From the NCBI GenBank assembly GCA_036362985.1, contig JAYGXS010000004.1, forward strand, positions 47,245,592 to 47,309,591: 64,000 bases of DNA. The letters run 5' to 3'. The position numbers and the translations under genes are program-made. A model generated the notes under the pieces. It searched no databases, was not told the DNA's origin, and worked only from the letters and a program-made list of their open reading frames with translations. Shown one piece after another: positions 63,850-64,000 of the stretch (position 1 is the first letter of the stretch; each line of letters begins with the position of its first letter). This DNA comes from Ligula intestinalis (Eukaryota; Platyhelminthes; Cestoda; Diphyllobothriidea; Diphyllobothriidae).

Positions 63850-64000
63850 GCAGACACTTGGAACCCAAGATCAGCCGCTGACGCATGGTGCCTTTGACCT
63901 GCAAGGCCTGCGTACCCACGCCAGCTTTTGTCTATCTCAAGGTTGCGCCACGACCGCTAGTGTAGACATGAACAACGTGATTGGCTGCCGTAATAAAGCA
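63850..64000 (+). repeat. Dispersed repeat family C, copy 8 (cut by window end)
   Basis: Shares ACTTGGAACCxxAGATCAGC, GCCGCTGACGCATGG and GATTGGCTGCCGTAATAAAG with the 5' half of copy 1. It continues past the window. Confidence 0.68.

Overview
This is eukaryotic nuclear DNA, probably from a parasitic flatworm (trematode or cestode). Four things point that way: a conserved spliceosomal gene split by many introns of about 36-47 bases, fragments of Penelope-like elements carrying a GIY-YIG endonuclease, CR1/Jockey-like LINE debris, and a Ty3/gypsy-type LTR element resembling the CsRn1 lineage. The species assignment is inference. There are no prokaryotic features.

The one clear host gene is U2SURP (SR140), which encodes a U2 snRNP-associated splicing factor on the minus strand. 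Eighteen consecutive exons lie between 49189 and 31948. They join in phase with GT-AG splice sites over 3,300 nt and encode, in order, an N-terminal Lys-rich region, an RRM, a SURP module, a CID domain, acidic DGxPL-type repeats, a cwf21-like motif and a low-complexity Ser/Arg/Gly tail. A candidate first exon with the start codon lies at 58081-58004. If correct, the gene spans about 26 kb and intron 1 is 8.8 kb long.

Region by region: 1-31.8 kb is a repeat-rich stretch with no recognised complete host gene. It holds tRNA-derived SINEs, a dispersed GC-rich repeat family with at least eight copies, a 988-bp fold-back element flanked by TA, a second fold-back at 7.6-7.9 kb, a Penelope RT fragment at 10.2 kb, a LINE 3' fragment at 26.9-27.3 kb and one orphan membrane-protein exon at 9.24-9.45 kb. 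Next, 31.8-49.2 kb is U2SURP, whose introns hold a SINE, a nested inverted-repeat structure, a perfect 18-bp hairpin and a near-identical direct duplication. Then 49.2-58 kb is the putative first intron, holding a Penelope/GIY-YIG ORF interrupted by an LTR retrotransposon (LTRs 52458-52775 and 56434-56752, 5-bp target duplication CTTGT). Finally, 58-64 kb holds LINE endonuclease debris, a SINE 3' end, a degenerate telomere-like tract and a truncated copy of the dispersed family.

The most interesting signals are: (1) the LTR element's putative primer-binding site, which is complementary to its own LTR rather than to a tRNA 3' end, suggesting Tf1-like self-priming; (2) the exact in-frame nesting of that element in a Penelope ORF; (3) the micro-intron-rich 5' half of U2SURP; (4) several fold-back elements with good boundary evidence. 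Everything was read by eye. No alignment or database search was run.
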